This document shows, piece after piece, positions 22,720-35,961 of a DNA stretch of 64,000 nucleotides. The stretch covers positions 4,652,001 to 4,716,000 of the forward strand of contig NC_079876.1 of the NCBI RefSeq assembly GCF_029227915.1, written 5' to 3'. Position numbers and translations under genes: made by a program. The stretch comes from Hydractinia symbiolongicarpus (taxonomy: Eukaryota; Cnidaria; Hydrozoa; Anthoathecata; Hydractiniidae). The notes under the pieces are model-generated. The model did not search any database, was not told the origin of the DNA, and saw nothing but the letters and a program-made list of their open reading frames with translations. The stretch's first letter is position 1; every line of letters begins with the position of its first letter.

Positions 22720-25700
22720 GGAGCCCAATTGTCTCATTTTTCACATTTATCCGGTCACAGTCCAGAGTTGGTTCAATTAAGTCCCACAGTCAATCGTTTC
22801 ATTGTTAAAAGCGATGCAACCTAGTAATATCAAAAAAATATCGCTAAATGCATGTTGGTACGAATATGTGACACAACCGTTGTAACTCAAACGGACTGAC
22901 ACCGTTAGAAAGTCAATGAAATGTAGTTCTTGAAACTGTCGCTATTTCTTCAGCGCGCGATAACGGATAGGATTGGTTCCATAATATAAAAACGACTTTT
23001 TTTATCTTAATTCTTAAATGAAGTGCTACTACAAAGCCCAGTGTAGTCGCTGAGTTTCGGCAATCATTTCATATTAGGAAGAATGTTATTTCTTGGAGTC
23101 CAATTGTCTCACTTTCACATTTATAAGGTCACAGTCCATAATCAGTTCAATTAAATTCCACAGTCAATCGTTTCACTGTTAAAAGCCATACAACGTAGTA
23201 ATATCAGAAAAATATCGCTAAGTACATGTTGGTACGAATATGTGACCCAACCGTTGTAACTCAAACGGATTGACACCGTTAGAACGTCAATGAAGTGTAG
23301 TTTTTGAAACTGTCGCTATTTCTTCAGCGCCATAACGGATAGGATTGGTCCCACAGTAAAGAACGACTTATTTACCTAAATTTTTAAATAAAGCGCTACC
23401 ACATCGCCCAGTGTAATCGCTGAGCTCCGGCAATCACGTCAAATTAAGAAGAATGTTTTTTCTTGGAGTCCATTTGTGTCATTTATCACATTGATCAGGT
23501 CACGGTCCAAAGTTAGTTCAATTAAGTCCCACAGTCAATCGTTTCACTGTTAAAAGCGATGCAACCTAGTAATATCAGATAAATATCGCTAAATACATGT
23601 TGGTACAAAAATGGGACCCAACCGTTGAAACTCAAACGGACTGACACCGTTAAAAAGTCAATGAAATGTAGTTTTTGAAACTGTAGCTACTTCTTCAGCG
23701 CGCGATAACGGCTAGGATTGGTCCAACAGCAAAATTTGACTTATTTATCTAATTTTTTAAATGAAGCGCTACCACAGCGCCCAGTGTAATCGCTGAGTTC
23801 CGGCAATCACGTCAAATTAAGAAGAATGTTATTTCTTGGAGTCCAATTGTCTCACTTATAACATTTATAAGGTCACAGTCCAAAATCAGTTCAATTATGT
23901 GCCACAGTCAATCGTTTCACTGTTAAAAGCCATACAACTTAGTAATACCGGAAAAATATCGCTAAATACATGTTGGTACGAATATGTGACTCAACCGTTG
24001 TAACTCAAACGGATTGATACTGTTAGAAAGTCAATGAAATGTAGTTTTTGAAACTGTCGCTAATTCTTCAGCGCTCGATAACGGCTAGGATTTTTCCCAC
24101 AGTAAAGGATGACTTATTTACCTAAACTTTCAAATGAAGCGCTACCACAGCGCCCAGTGTAATCGCTGGGTTCCGGCAATCACGTCAAATTAAGAAGAAT
24201 GTTATTTCTTGGAGTCCAATTGTCTCACTTATAACATTTATAAGGTCACAGTCCAAAATCAGTTCAATTATGTGCCACAGTCAATCGTTTCACTGTTAAA
24301 AGCGATGCAACCTAGTAATATCAGATAAATATCGCTAAATACATGTTGGTACGAAAATGTGACCCAACCGTTGAAACTCAAACGGACTGACACCGTTAAA
24401 AAGTCAATGAAATGTAGTTTTTGAAGCTGTAGCTACTTCTTCAGCGCGCGATAACAGCTAGGATTGGTCCAACAGCAAAATTTGACTTATTTATCTAATT
24501 TTTTAAATCAAGCGCTACCACAGCGCCCAGTGTAATCGCTGAGTTCCGGCAATCACGTCAAATTAAGAAGAATGTTATTTCTTGGAGACCAATTGACTCA
24601 TTTATCACATTTATCAGGTCAAAGTCCAAAGTTAGTTCAATTAAGTCCAACAGTCAATCGAATCATAGCTAAAAGCGATGCAACCTAGTAATATCAGAAA
24701 AATATCGCTAAATACATGTTGGTACGAATATGTGACAAAACCGTTGTAACCGAAACTGACTGACACCGTTAGAAATTCAATGAAATGTAGTTTTTGAAGC
24801 TGTCGCTATTTCTTCAGCGCGCGATAACGGATAGGATTGGTCCCACAGCAAAGAATGACTTATTTGTCCAAACTCTTAAATGAAGCGCTACCACAGCGGC
24901 CAGTGCAATCGCTGAGCTCCGGCAATCACGTCAAATTAAGAAGAATGTTTTTTCTTGGAGCCCAATTGTCTCATTTTTCACATTTATCCGGTCACAGTCC
25001 AGAGTTGGTTCAAGTAAGTCCCACAGTCAATCGTTTCATTGTTAAAAGCGATGCAACCTAGTAATATCAAAAAAATATCGCTAAATACATGTTGGTACGA
25101 ATATGTGACACAACCGTTGTAACTCAAACGGACTGACACCGTTAGAAAGTCAATGAAATGTAGTTCTTGAAACTGTCGCTATTTCTTCAGCGCGCGATAA
25201 CGGATAGGATTGGTTCCATAATATAAAAACGACTTTTTTTATCTTAATTCTTAAATGAAGTGCTACTACAAAGCCCAGTGTAGTCGCTGAGTTTCGGCAA
25301 TCATTTCATATTAGGAAGAATGTTATTTCTTGGAGTCCAATTGTCTCACTTTCACATTTATAAGGTCACAGTCCATAATCAGTTCAATTAAATTCCACAG
25401 TCAATCGTTTCACTGTTAAAAGCCATACAACGTAGTAATATCAGAAAATATCGCTAAGTACATGTTGGTACGAATATGTGACCCAACCGTTGTAACTCAA
25501 ACGGATTGACACCGTTAGAACGTCAATGAAGTGTAGTTTTTGAAACTGTCGCTATTTCTTCAGCACGATAACGGATAGGATTGGTCCCACAGTAAAGAAC
25601 GACTTATTTACCTAAATTTTTAAATAAAGCGCTACCACATCGCCCAGTGTAATCGCTGAGCTCCGGCAATCACGTCAAATTAAGAAGAATGTTTTTTCTT

Positions 25701-27079
25701 GGAGTCCATTTGTGTCATTTATCACATTGATCAGGTCACGGTCCAAAGTTAGTTCAATTAAGTCCCACAGTCAATCGTTTCACTGTTAAAAGCGATGCAA
25801 CCTAGTAATATCAGATAAATATCGCTAAATACATGTTGGTACAAAAATGGGACCCAACCGTTGAAACTCAAACGGACTGACACCGTTAAAAAGTCAATGA
25901 AATGTAGTTTTTGAAGCTGTAGCTACTTCTTCAGCGCGCGATTAGGGCTAGGATTGGTCCAACAGCAAAATTTGACTTATTTATCTAATTTTTTAAATGA
26001 AGCGCTACCACAGCGCCCAGTGTAATCGCTGAGTTCCGGCAATCACGTCAAATTAAGAAGAATGTTATTTCTTGGAGTCCAATTGTCTCACTTATAACAT
26101 TTATAAGGTCACAGTCCAAAATCAGTTCAATTATGTGCCACAGTCAATCGTTTCACTGTTAAAAGCCATACAACTTAGTAATACCGGAAAAATATCGCTA
26201 AATACATGTTGGTACGAATATGTGACTCAACCGTTGTAACTCAAACGGATTGATACTGTTAGAAAGTCAATGAAATGTAGTTTTTGAAACTGTCGCTAAT
26301 TCTTCAGCGCTCGATAACGGCTAGGATTTTTCCCACAGTAAAGGATGACTTATTTACCTAAACTTTCAAATGAAGCGCTACCACAGCGCCCAGTGTAATC
26401 GCTGGGTTCCGGCAATCACGTCAAATTAAGAAGAATGTTATTTCTTGGAGTCCAATTGTCTCACTTATAACATTTATAAGGTCACAGTCCAAAATCAGTT
26501 CAATTATGTGCCACAGTCAATCGTTTCACTGTTAAAAGCGATGCAACCTAGTAATATCAGATAAATATCGCTAAATACATGTTGGTACGAAAATGTGACC
26601 CAACCGTTGAAACTCAAACGGACTGACACCGTTAAAAAGTCAATGAAATGTAGTTTTTGAAGCTGTAGCTACTTCTTCAGCGCGCGATAACGGCTAGGAT
26701 TGGTCCAACAGCAAAATTTGACTTATTTATCTAATTTTTTAAATCAAGCGCTACCACAGCGCCCAGTGTAATCGCTGAGTTCCGGCAATCACGTCAAATT
26801 AAGAAGAATGTTATTTCTTGGAGACCAATTGTCTCATTTATCACATTTATCAGGTCAAAGTCCAAAGTTAGTTCAATTAAGTCCAACAGTCAATCGAATC
26901 ATAGCTAAAAGCGATGCAACCTAGTAATATCAGAAAAATATCGCTAAATACATGTTGGTACGAATATGTGACAAAACCGTTGTAACCGAAACTGACTGAC
27001 ACCGTTAGAAATTCAATGAAATGTAGTTTTTAAAGCTGTCGCTATTTCTTCAGCGCGCGATAACGGATAGGATTGGTCC
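22720..27079 (+). repeat. Six-monomer HOR, two copies (2237 bp period)
   Basis: Unit order is i' (GGAGCCCAATTG), a, b, c, c/b mosaic, d. Starts 22720, 23095, 23465, 23838, 24211, 24584 recur at 24957, 25332, 25701, 26074, 26447, 26820. The overall shift is 2237 bp. Private marks shared by both copies include CCGGTCACAGTCCAGAGTTGG, GCTAATTCTTC with GGATTTTTCCC in c, and GGGACCC in b. The second copy ends at about 27079, where the d unit switches to a b tail (GTCCAACAG). Confidence 0.85.
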
Positions 27080-29620
27080 AACAGCAAAATTTGACTTATT
27101 TATCTAATTTTTTAAATGAAGCGCTACCACAGCGCCCAGTGTAATCGCTGAGTTCCGGCAATCACGTCAAATTAAGAAGAATGTTGTTTCTTGGAGTCCA
27201 ATTGTCTCACTTATAACATTTATAAGGTCACAGTCCAAAATCAGTTCAATTATGTGCCACAGTCAATCGTTTCACTGTTAAAAACCATACAACTTAGTAA
27301 TACCGGAAAAATATCGCTAAATACATGTTGGTACGAATATGTGACTCAACCGTTGTAACTCAAACCGATTGATACTGTTAGAAAGTCAATGAAATGTAGT
27401 TTTTGAAATTGTCGCTATTTCTTCAGCGCTCGATAACGGCTAGGATTGGTCCCACAGTAAAGGATGACTTATTCACCTAAACTTTCAAATGAAGCGCTAC
27501 CACAGGGCCCAGTGTAATCGCTGAGTTCCAGCAATCACGTCAAATTAAGAAGAATGTTATTTCTTGGAGACCAATTGTCTCATTTATCACATTTATCAGG
27601 TCAAAGTCCAAAGTTAGTTCAATTAAGTCCGACAGTCAATCGAATCATAGCTAAAAGCTATGCAACCTAGTAATATCAGAAAAATATCGCTAAATACATG
27701 TTGGTACGAATATGTGACAAAACCGTTGTAACTGAAACTGACTGACACCGTTAGAAATTCAATGAAATGTAGTTTTTGAAGCTGTCGCTATTTCTTCAGC
27801 GCGCGATAACGGATAGGATTGGTCCCACAGCAAAGAATGACTTATTTGTCCAAACTCTTAAATGAAGCGCTACCACAGCGGCCAGTGTACTCGCTGAGCT
27901 CCGGCAATCACGTCAAATTAAGAAGAATGTTATTTCTTGGAGCCCAATTGTCTCATTTTTCACATTTATCCCGTCACAGTCCAGAGTTGGTTCAATTAAG
28001 TCACACAGTCAATCGTTTCATTGTTAAAAGCGATGCAACCTAGTAATATCAAAAAAATATCGCTAAATACATGTTGGTACGAATATGTGACACAACCGTT
28101 GTAACTCAAACGGACTGACACCGTTAGAAAGTCAATGAAATTTTGTTCTTGATACTGTCGCTATTTCTTCAGCGCACGATAACGGCTAGGATTGGTTCCA
28201 TAATATAAAAACGACTTTTTTTATCTTAATTCCTATATGAAGTGCTACCACAGAGCCCAGTGTAATAGCTGATTTCCGGCAATCACGTCAAATTAAGAAG
28301 AATGTTTTTTCATAGAGTCCATTTGTGTCATTTATCACATTGATCAGGTCACGCTCCAAAGTTAGTTCAATTAAGTCCCACAGTCAATCGTTTCACTGTT
28401 AAAAGCGATGCAACCTAGTAATATCAGATAAATATCGCTAAATACATGTTGGTACGAAAATGTGAGCCAACCGTTGAAAATCAAACGGACTGACACCGTT
28501 AAAAAGTCAATGAAATGTAGTTTTTGAAGCTGTAGCTACTTCTTCAGCGCGCGATAACGGCTAGGATTGGTCCAACAGCAAAATTTGACTTATTTATCTA
28601 ATTTTTTAAATGAAGCGCTACCACAGCGCCCAGCGTAATCGCTGAGTTCCGGCAATCACGTCAAATTAAGAAGAATGTTATTTCTTGGAGTCCAATTGTC
28701 TCACTTATAACATTTATAAGGTCACAGTCCAAAATTAGTTCAATTATGTGCCACAGTCAATCGTTTCACTGTTAAAAGCCATACAACTTAGTAATACCGG
28801 AAAAATATCGCTAAATACATGTTGGTCCGAATATGTGACTCAACCGTTGTAACTCAAACGGATTGATACTGTTAGAAAGTCAATGAAATGTAGTTTTTGA
28901 AACTGTCGCTATTTCTTCAGCGCTCGATAACGGCTAGGATTGGTCCCACAGTAAAGGATGACTTATTTACCTAAACTTTCAAATGAAGCGCTACCACAGC
29001 GCCCAGTGTAATCGCTGAGCTCCGGCAATCACGTCAAATTAAGAAGAATGTTATTTCTTGGAGACCAATTGTCTCATTTATCACATTTATCAGGTCAAAG
29101 CCCAAAGTTAGTTCAATTAAGTCCAACAGTCAATCGAATCATAGCTAAAAGCGATGCAACCTATTAATATCAGAAAAATATCGCTAAATACATGTTGGTA
29201 CGAATATGTGACAAAACTGTTGTAACTGAAACTGACTGACACCGTTAGAAATTCAATGAAATGTAGTTTTTGAAGCTGTCGCTATTTCTTCAGCGCGCGA
29301 TAACGGATAGGATTGGTCCCACAGCAAAGAATGACTTATTTGTCCAAACTCTTAAATGAAGCGCTACCACAGCGGCCAGTGTAATCGCTGAGCTCCGGCA
29401 ATCACGTCAAATTAAGAAGAATGTTATTTCTTGGAGCCCAATTGTCTCATTTTTCACATTTATCCGGTCACAGTCCAGAGTTGGTTCAATTAAGTCCTAC
29501 AGTCAATCGTTTCATTGTTAAAAGCGATGCAGCCTAGTAATATCAAAAAAATATCGCTAAATACATGTTGGTACGAATATGTGACACAACCGTTGTAACT
29601 CAAACGGACTGACACCGTTT
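27080..29620 (+). repeat. Transitional monomers: b tail, c, d, i', b', c, d, i'
   Basis: Units start at 27193 (c), 27566 (d with GCTATGCAACC), 27939 (i' with CCCGTCAC), 28314 (b' with CATAGAGTCC and GGTCACGCTCC), 28687 (c), 29060 (d) and 29433 (i'). No perfect HOR is maintained over this stretch, but every unit has close relatives in 29.6-37.6 kb. It marks the change from the a-i families to the b'/c/d/i' families. No non-satellite DNA is present. Confidence 0.78.
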
Positions 29621-31301
29621 GAAAGTCAATGAAATTTTTATTCTTGAAACTGTCGCTATTTCTTCAGCGCACGATAACGGCTAGGATTGGTCCCACAGTA
29701 AAGGATGACTTATTTACCTAAACTTTCAAATGAAGCGCTACCACAGCGCCCAGTGTAATCGCTGAGTTCCGGCAATCACGTCAAATTAAGAAGAATGTTA
29801 TTTCTTGGAGACCAATTGTCTCATTTATCACATTTATCAGGTCAAAGCCCAAAGTTAGTTCAATTAAGTCCAACAGTCAATCGAATCATAGCTAAAAGCG
29901 ATGCAACCTAGTAATATCAGAAAAATATCGCTAAATACATGTTGGTACGAATATGTGACAAAACTGTTGTAACTGAAACTGACTGACACCGTTAGAAATT
30001 CAATGAAATGTAGTTTTTGAAGCTGTAGCTACTTCTTCAGCGCGCGATAACGGCTAGGATTGGTCCAACAGCAAAATTTGACTTATTTATCTAATTTTTT
30101 AAATGAAGCGCTACCACAGCGCCCAGCGTAATCGCTGAGTTCCGGCAATCACGTCAAATTAAGAAGAATGTTATTTCTTGGAGTCCAATTGTCTCACTTA
30201 TAACATTTATAAGGTCACAGTCCAAAATTAGTTCAATTATGTGCCACAGTCAATCGTTTCACTATTAAAAGCCATACAACTTAGTAATACCGGAAAAATA
30301 TCGCTAAATACATGTTGGTACGAATATGTGACTCAACCGTTGTAACTCAAACGGATTGATACTGTTAGAAAGTCAATGAAATGTAGTTTTTGAAACTGTC
30401 GCTATTTCTTCAGCGCTCGATAACGGCTAGGATTGGTCCCACAGTAAAGGATGACTTATTTACCTAAACTTTCAAATGAAGCGCTACCACAGCGCCCAGT
30501 GTAATCGCTGAGTTCCGGCAATCACGTCAAATTAAGAAGAATGTTATTTCTTGGAGACCAATTGTCTCATTTATCACATTTATCAGGTCAAAGCCCAAAG
30601 TTAGTTCAATTAAGTCCAACAGTCAATCGAATCATAGTTAAAAGCGATGCAACCTAGTAATATCAGAAAAATATCGCTAAATACATGTTGGTACGAATAT
30701 GTGACAAAACTGTTGTAACTAAAACTGACTGACACCGTTAGAAATTCAATGAAATGTAGTTTTAGAAGCTGTCGCAATTTCTTCAGCGCGCGATAACGGA
30801 TAGGATTGGTCCCACAGCAAAGAATGACTTATTTGTCCAAACTCTTAAATGAAGCGCTACCACAGCGGCCAGTGTAATCGCTGAGCTCCGGCAATCACGT
30901 CAAATTAAGAAGAATGTTATTTCTTGGAGCCCAATTGTCTCATTTTTCACATTTATCCGGTCACAGTCCAGAGTTGGTTCAATTAAGTCCTACAGTCAAT
31001 CGTTTCATTGTTAAAAGCGATGCAGCCTAGTAATATCAATAAAATATCGCTAAATACATGTTGGTACGAATATGTGACACAACCGTTGTAACTCAAACGG
31101 ACTTACACCGTTTGAAAGTCAATGAAATTTTTATTCTTGAAACTGTCGCTATTTCTTCAGCGCACGATAACGGCTAGGATTGGTTCCATAATATAAAAAC
31201 GACTTTCTTTATCTTAATTCCTATATGAAGTGCTACCACAGAGCCCAGTGTGATCGCTGAGTTTCGCCAATCATGTCAAATTAAGAAGAATGTTATTTCT
31301 T

Positions 31302-31673
31302 GGAATCCAATTGTCTCCTTTATCACATTTATCAGGTGACAGTCCAGAGTTAGTTCAATTAAGTCCCATAGTCAATCGTTTTATTGTTAAAAGCGATGCA
31401 ACCTTATAATCTCAGAAAAATATCGCTAAACACATGTTGATACGAATATGTGACCAACCGTTGAAACTCAAACGGACTGGCACCGTTAGAAAGTCAATGA
31501 ATTGTAGTTTTTGAAACTGTCGCTATTTCTTCATTGCGCGAAAACGGCTAGGATTGCTCCCACAGTTGAAAATGACTTATTAATCTAAATTTTTAAATGA
31601 AGCGCTACCACAGCGCCCAGTGTAATCGCTGAGTTTCAGGAATCATTTCATATTAAGAAGAATGTTATTTCTG
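31302..31673 (+). repeat. Exemplar monomer, type j
   Basis: This unit is 372 bp and is not one of the a-i types. It begins GGAATCCAATTGTCTCC. Marks are AGGTGACAGTCCAGAG, CCCATAGTCAATCG, TTTTATTG, CTTATAATCTCAG (CTTGTAATCTCAG in most j copies), GCTAAACACATGTTGATACG, GTGACCAACCG (one C fewer), GACTGGCACCG, GAATTGTAG, CATTGCGCGAAAACGG and GGATTGCTCCC. It recurs at 37642, 51063, 53299 and 54790, always after an i' unit. Confidence 0.8.
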
Positions 31674-32045
31674 GGAGTCCAATTGTTTCACTATCACATT
31701 TATAAGCCCAAAGTCCATAATCAGTTCAATTAAATCCCACAATCAATCGTTTCACTGTTAAAAGCCATACAACCTAGTAATATCAGAAGAATATCGCTAA
31801 ATACATGTTGGTACGAATATGTGACCCAACCGTTGTAACTCAAACGAATTGGCACCGTTAGAAAGTCAATGAAGTGTAGTTTTTGAAACTGTCGCTATTT
31901 CTTCAGCGCGCGATAACGAATAGGATTGGTCCCACAGAAAAGAACGACTTATTTTTCTAAATTTTTAAATAAAGCGCTACCACAACGCCCAGTGTAATAG
32001 CTGATTTCCCGCAATCACGTCAAATTAAGAAGAATGTTTTTTCAT
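31674..32045 (+). repeat. Exemplar monomer, type k
   Basis: This unit is 372 bp. Marks are CAATTGTTTCACTATC, AGCCCAAAG, CATAATCAG, CAATTAAATCCCACAATC, ATCAGAAGAATATCGC, CAAACGAATTGGCACCG, CAGAAAAGAACG, TTATTTTTC, AAATAAAGCGC, CAACGCCC and TAATAGCTGATTTCC. k-type units recur at 32791, 38014, 39131, 41741, 44352, 46963, 54043, 55534, 57766 and 60372. All are preceded by a CATATTAAGAAG end. Confidence 0.8.
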
Positions 32046-33035
32046 AGAGTCCATTTGTGTCATTTATCACATTGATCAGGTCACGCTCCAAAGTTAGTTC
32101 AATTAAGTCCCACAGTCAATCGTTTCACTGTTAAAAGCGATGCAACCTAGTAATATCAAATAAATATCGCTAAATACATGTTGGTACGAAAATGTGACCC
32201 AACCGTTGAAAATCAAACGGACTGACACCGTTAAAAAGTCAATGAAATGTAGTTTTTGAAGCTGTAGCTACTTCTTCAGCGCGCGATAACGGCTAGGATT
32301 GGTCCAACAGCAAAATTTGACTTATTTATCTAATTTTTTAAATGAAGCGCTACCACAGCGCCCAGCGTAATCGCTGAGTTCGGGCAATCACGTCAAATTA
32401 AGAAGAATGTTATTTCTTGGAGTCCAATTGTCTCACTTATAACATTTATAAGGTCAGAGTCCAAAATTAGTTCAATTATGTGCCACAGTCAATCGTTTTA
32501 TTGTTAAAAGCGATGCAACCTTGTAATCTCAGAAAAATATCGCTAAGTACATGTTGGTACGAAAATGTGACCCAACCGTTGAAACTCAAACAGATTGGCA
32601 CCGTTAAAAAGTCAATGAAGTGTAGTTTTTGAAACTGTCGCTATTTCTTGAGCGCGCGATAACGGATAAGATTGGTCCCACAGTAAAAAAGGACTTTTTA
32701 TCTTAATTTTTAATTCAAGCGCTACCACAGCGCCCAGTGTAATCGCTGAGTTTCAGGAATCATTTCATATTAAGAAGAATGTTATTTCTCGGAGTCCAAT
32801 TGTTTCCCTACCACATTTATAAGCTAAAGTCCATAATCAGTTCATTTAAATCCCACAATCAATCGTTTCACTGTTAAAAGCCATACAACCTTGTAATATC
32901 AGAAGAATATCGCTAAATACATGTTGGTACGAATATGTGACCCAACCGTTGTAACTCAAACGAATTGGCACCGTTAGAAAGTCAATGAAGTGTAGTTTTT
33001 GAAACTGTCGCTATTTCTTCAGCGCGCGATAACGG

Positions 33036-35961
33036 CTAGGATTGGTCCCACAGTAAAGGATGACTTATTTACCTAAACTTTCAAATGAAGCGCTACCACA
33101 GGGCCCAGTGTAATCGATGAGTTCCGGCAATCACGTCAAATTAAGAAGAATGTTATTTCTTGGAGACCAATTGTCTCATTTATCACATTTATCAGGTCAA
33201 AGTCCAAAGTTAGTACAATTAAGTCCAACAGTCAATCAAATCATAGCTAAAAGCTATGCAACCTAGTAATATCAGAAAAATATCGCTAAATACATGTTGG
33301 TACGAATATGTGACAAAACCGTTGTAACTGAAACTGACTGACACCGTTATAAATTCAATGAAATGTAGTTTTTGAAGCTGTCGCTATTTCTTCAGCGCGC
33401 GATAACGGATAGGATTGGTCCCACAGAAAAGAACGACTTATTTTTCTAAATTTTTAAATAAAGCGCTACCACAACGCCCAGTGTAATAGCTGATTTCCGG
33501 CAATCACGTCAAATTAAGAAGAATGTTTTTTCATAGAGTCCATTTGTGTCAATTATCACATTGATCAGGTCACGCTCCAAAGTTAGTTCAATTAAGTCCC
33601 ACAGTCAATCGTTTCACTGTTAAAAGCGATGCAACCTAGTAATATCAGATAAATATCGCTAAATACATGTTGGTACGAAAATGTGAGCCAACCGTTAAAA
33701 ATCAAACGGACTGACACTGTTAAAAAGTCAATGAAATGTAGTTTTTGAAGCTGTAGCTACTTCTTCAGCGCGCGATAACGGCTAGGATTGGTCCAACAGC
33801 AAAATTTGACTTATTTATGTAATTTTTTAAATGAAGCGCTACCACAGTGCCCAGCGTAATCGCTGAGTTCCGGCAATCACGTCAAATTAAGAAGAATGTT
33901 ATTTCTTGGAGTCCAATTGTCTCACTTATAACATTTATAAGGTCACAGTCCAAAATTAGTTCAATTATGTGCCACAGTCAATCGTTTCACTGTTAAAAGC
34001 CATACAACTTAGTAATACCGGAAAAATATCGCTAAATACATGTTGGTCCGAATATGTGACTCAACCGTTGTAACTCAAACGGATTGATACTGTTAGAAAG
34101 TCAATGAAATTTTTATTCTTGAAACTGTCGCTATTTCTTCAGCGCACGATAACGGCTAGGATTGGTCCCACAGTAAAGGATGACTTATTTACCTAAACTT
34201 TCAAATGAAGCGCTACCACAGCGCCCAGTGTAATCGCTGAGTTCCGGCAATCACGTCAATTTAAGAAGAATGTTATTTCTTGGAGACCAATTGTCTCATT
34301 TATCACATTTATCAGGTCAAAGCCCAAAGTTAGTTCAATTAAGTCCAACAGTCAATCGAATCATAGCTAAAAGCGATGCAACCTAGTAATATCAGAAAAA
34401 TATCGCTAAATACATGTTGGTACGAATATGTGACAAAACTGTTGTAACTGAAACTGACTGACACCGTTAGAAATTCAATGAAATGTAGTTTTTGAAGCTG
34501 TAGCTACTTCTTCAGCGCGCGATAACGGCTAGGATTGGTCCAACAGCAAAATTTGACTTATTTATCTAATTTTTTAAATGAAGCGCTACCACAGCGCCCA
34601 GCGTGATCGCTGAGTTCCGGCAATCACGTCAAATTAAGAAGAATGTTATTTCTTGGAGTCCAATTGTCTCACTTATAACATTTATAAGGTCACAGTCCAA
34701 AATTAGTTCAATTATGTGCCACAGTCAATCGTTTCACTGTTAAAAGCCATACAACTTAGTAATACCGGAAAAATATCGCTAAATACATGTTGGTACGAAT
34801 ATGTGACTCAACCGTTGTAACTCAAACGGATTGATACTGTTAGAAAGTCAATGAAATGTAGTTTTTGAAACTGTCGCTATTTCTTCAGCGCTCGATAACG
34901 GCTAGAATTGGTCCCACAGTAAAGGATGACTTATTTACCTAAACTTTCAAATGAAGCGCTACCACAGCGCCCAGTGTAATCGCTGAGTTCCGGCAATCAC
35001 GTCAAATTAAGAAGAATGTTATTTCTTGGAGACCAATTGTCTCATTTATCACATTTATCAGGTCAAAGCCCAAAGTTAGTTCAATTAAGTCCAACAGTCA
35101 ATCGAATCATAGCTAAAAGCGATGCAACCTAGTAATATCAGAAAAATATCGCTAAATACATGTTGGTACGAATATGTGACAAAACCGTTGTAACTGAAAC
35201 TGACTGACACCGTTAGAAATTCAATGAAATGTAGTTTTTGAAGCTGTCGCTATTTCTTCAGCGCGCGATAACGGATAGGATTGGTCCCACAGAAAAGAAC
35301 GACTTATTTTTCTAAATTTTTAAATAAAGCGCTACCACAATGCCCAGTGTAATAGCTGATTTCCGGCAATCACGTCAAATTAAGAAGAATGTTTTTTCAT
35401 AGAGTCCATTTGTGTCATTTATCACATTGATCAGGTCACGCTCCAAAGTTAGTTCAATTAAGTCCCACAGTCAATCGTTTCACTGTTAAAAGCGATGCAA
35501 CCTAGTAATATCAGATAAATATCGCTAAATACATGTTGGTACGAAAATGTGAGCCAACCGTTAAAAATCAAACGGACTGACACCGTTAAAAAGTCAATGA
35601 AATGTAGTTTTTGAAGCTGTAGCTACTTCTTCAGCGCGCGATAACGGCTAGGATTGGTCCAACAGCAAAATTTGACTTATTTTTCTAATTTTTTAAATGA
35701 AGCGCTACCACAGTGCCCAGCGTAATCGCTGAGTTCCGGCAATCACGTCAAATTAAGAAGAATGTTATTTCTTAGAGTCCAATTGTCTCACTTATAACAT
35801 TTATAAGGTCACAGTCCAAAATTAGTTCAATTATGTGCCACAGTCAATCGTTTCACTGTTAAAAGCCATACAACTTAGTAATACCGGAAAAATATCGCTA
35901 AATACATGTTGGTCCGAATATGTGACTCAACCGTTGTAACTCAAACGGATTGATACTGTTA
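33036..35961 (+). repeat. Five-monomer doublet region (period 1866 bp)
   Basis: Units b' (33535), c with an i'-like patch (33908), d/b (34282), c (34655) and d (35028) recur at 35401, 35774, 36148, 36521 and 36894 with offset 1866 bp. Shared private marks include GTGCCCAGCG, GGTCCGAATATG, ATTTTTATTCTTG inside c, and GTCAATTTAAGAAG. The d units at 33162 and 35028 both end in a k tail (CAGAAAAGAACG), so the doublet probably arose by exchange between two such d/k mosaics. Confidence 0.8.

Larger units (their letters stand above)
29621..33035 (+). repeat. Dispersed segmental duplication, copy 1 (~3.4 kb, spacing 6341 bp)
   Basis: Units at 29807, 30180, 30553, 30926, 31302, 31674, 32046, 32419 and 32791 match those at 36148, 36521, 36894, 37267, 37642, 38014, 38386, 38759 and 39131. 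The offset stays between 6340 and 6341 bp, 17 monomers. Shared private variants include CTAAAACTGACTG in d, GAGTTCGGGCAATC, and the whole j and k types. The right end is where GATAACGGATAGG of copy 2 is GATAACGGCTAGG with a c-type tail here. Confidence 0.83.

Noticed and set aside
24837-25061. 74-codon plus-strand frame crossing a d/i' junction, repeated at 27819-28043
   Set aside because: It starts at TTG, crosses monomer boundaries and is present twice only because the d-i' pair is repeated. Stops interrupt it in the matching units at 22600, 29340 and 30830 or nearby.
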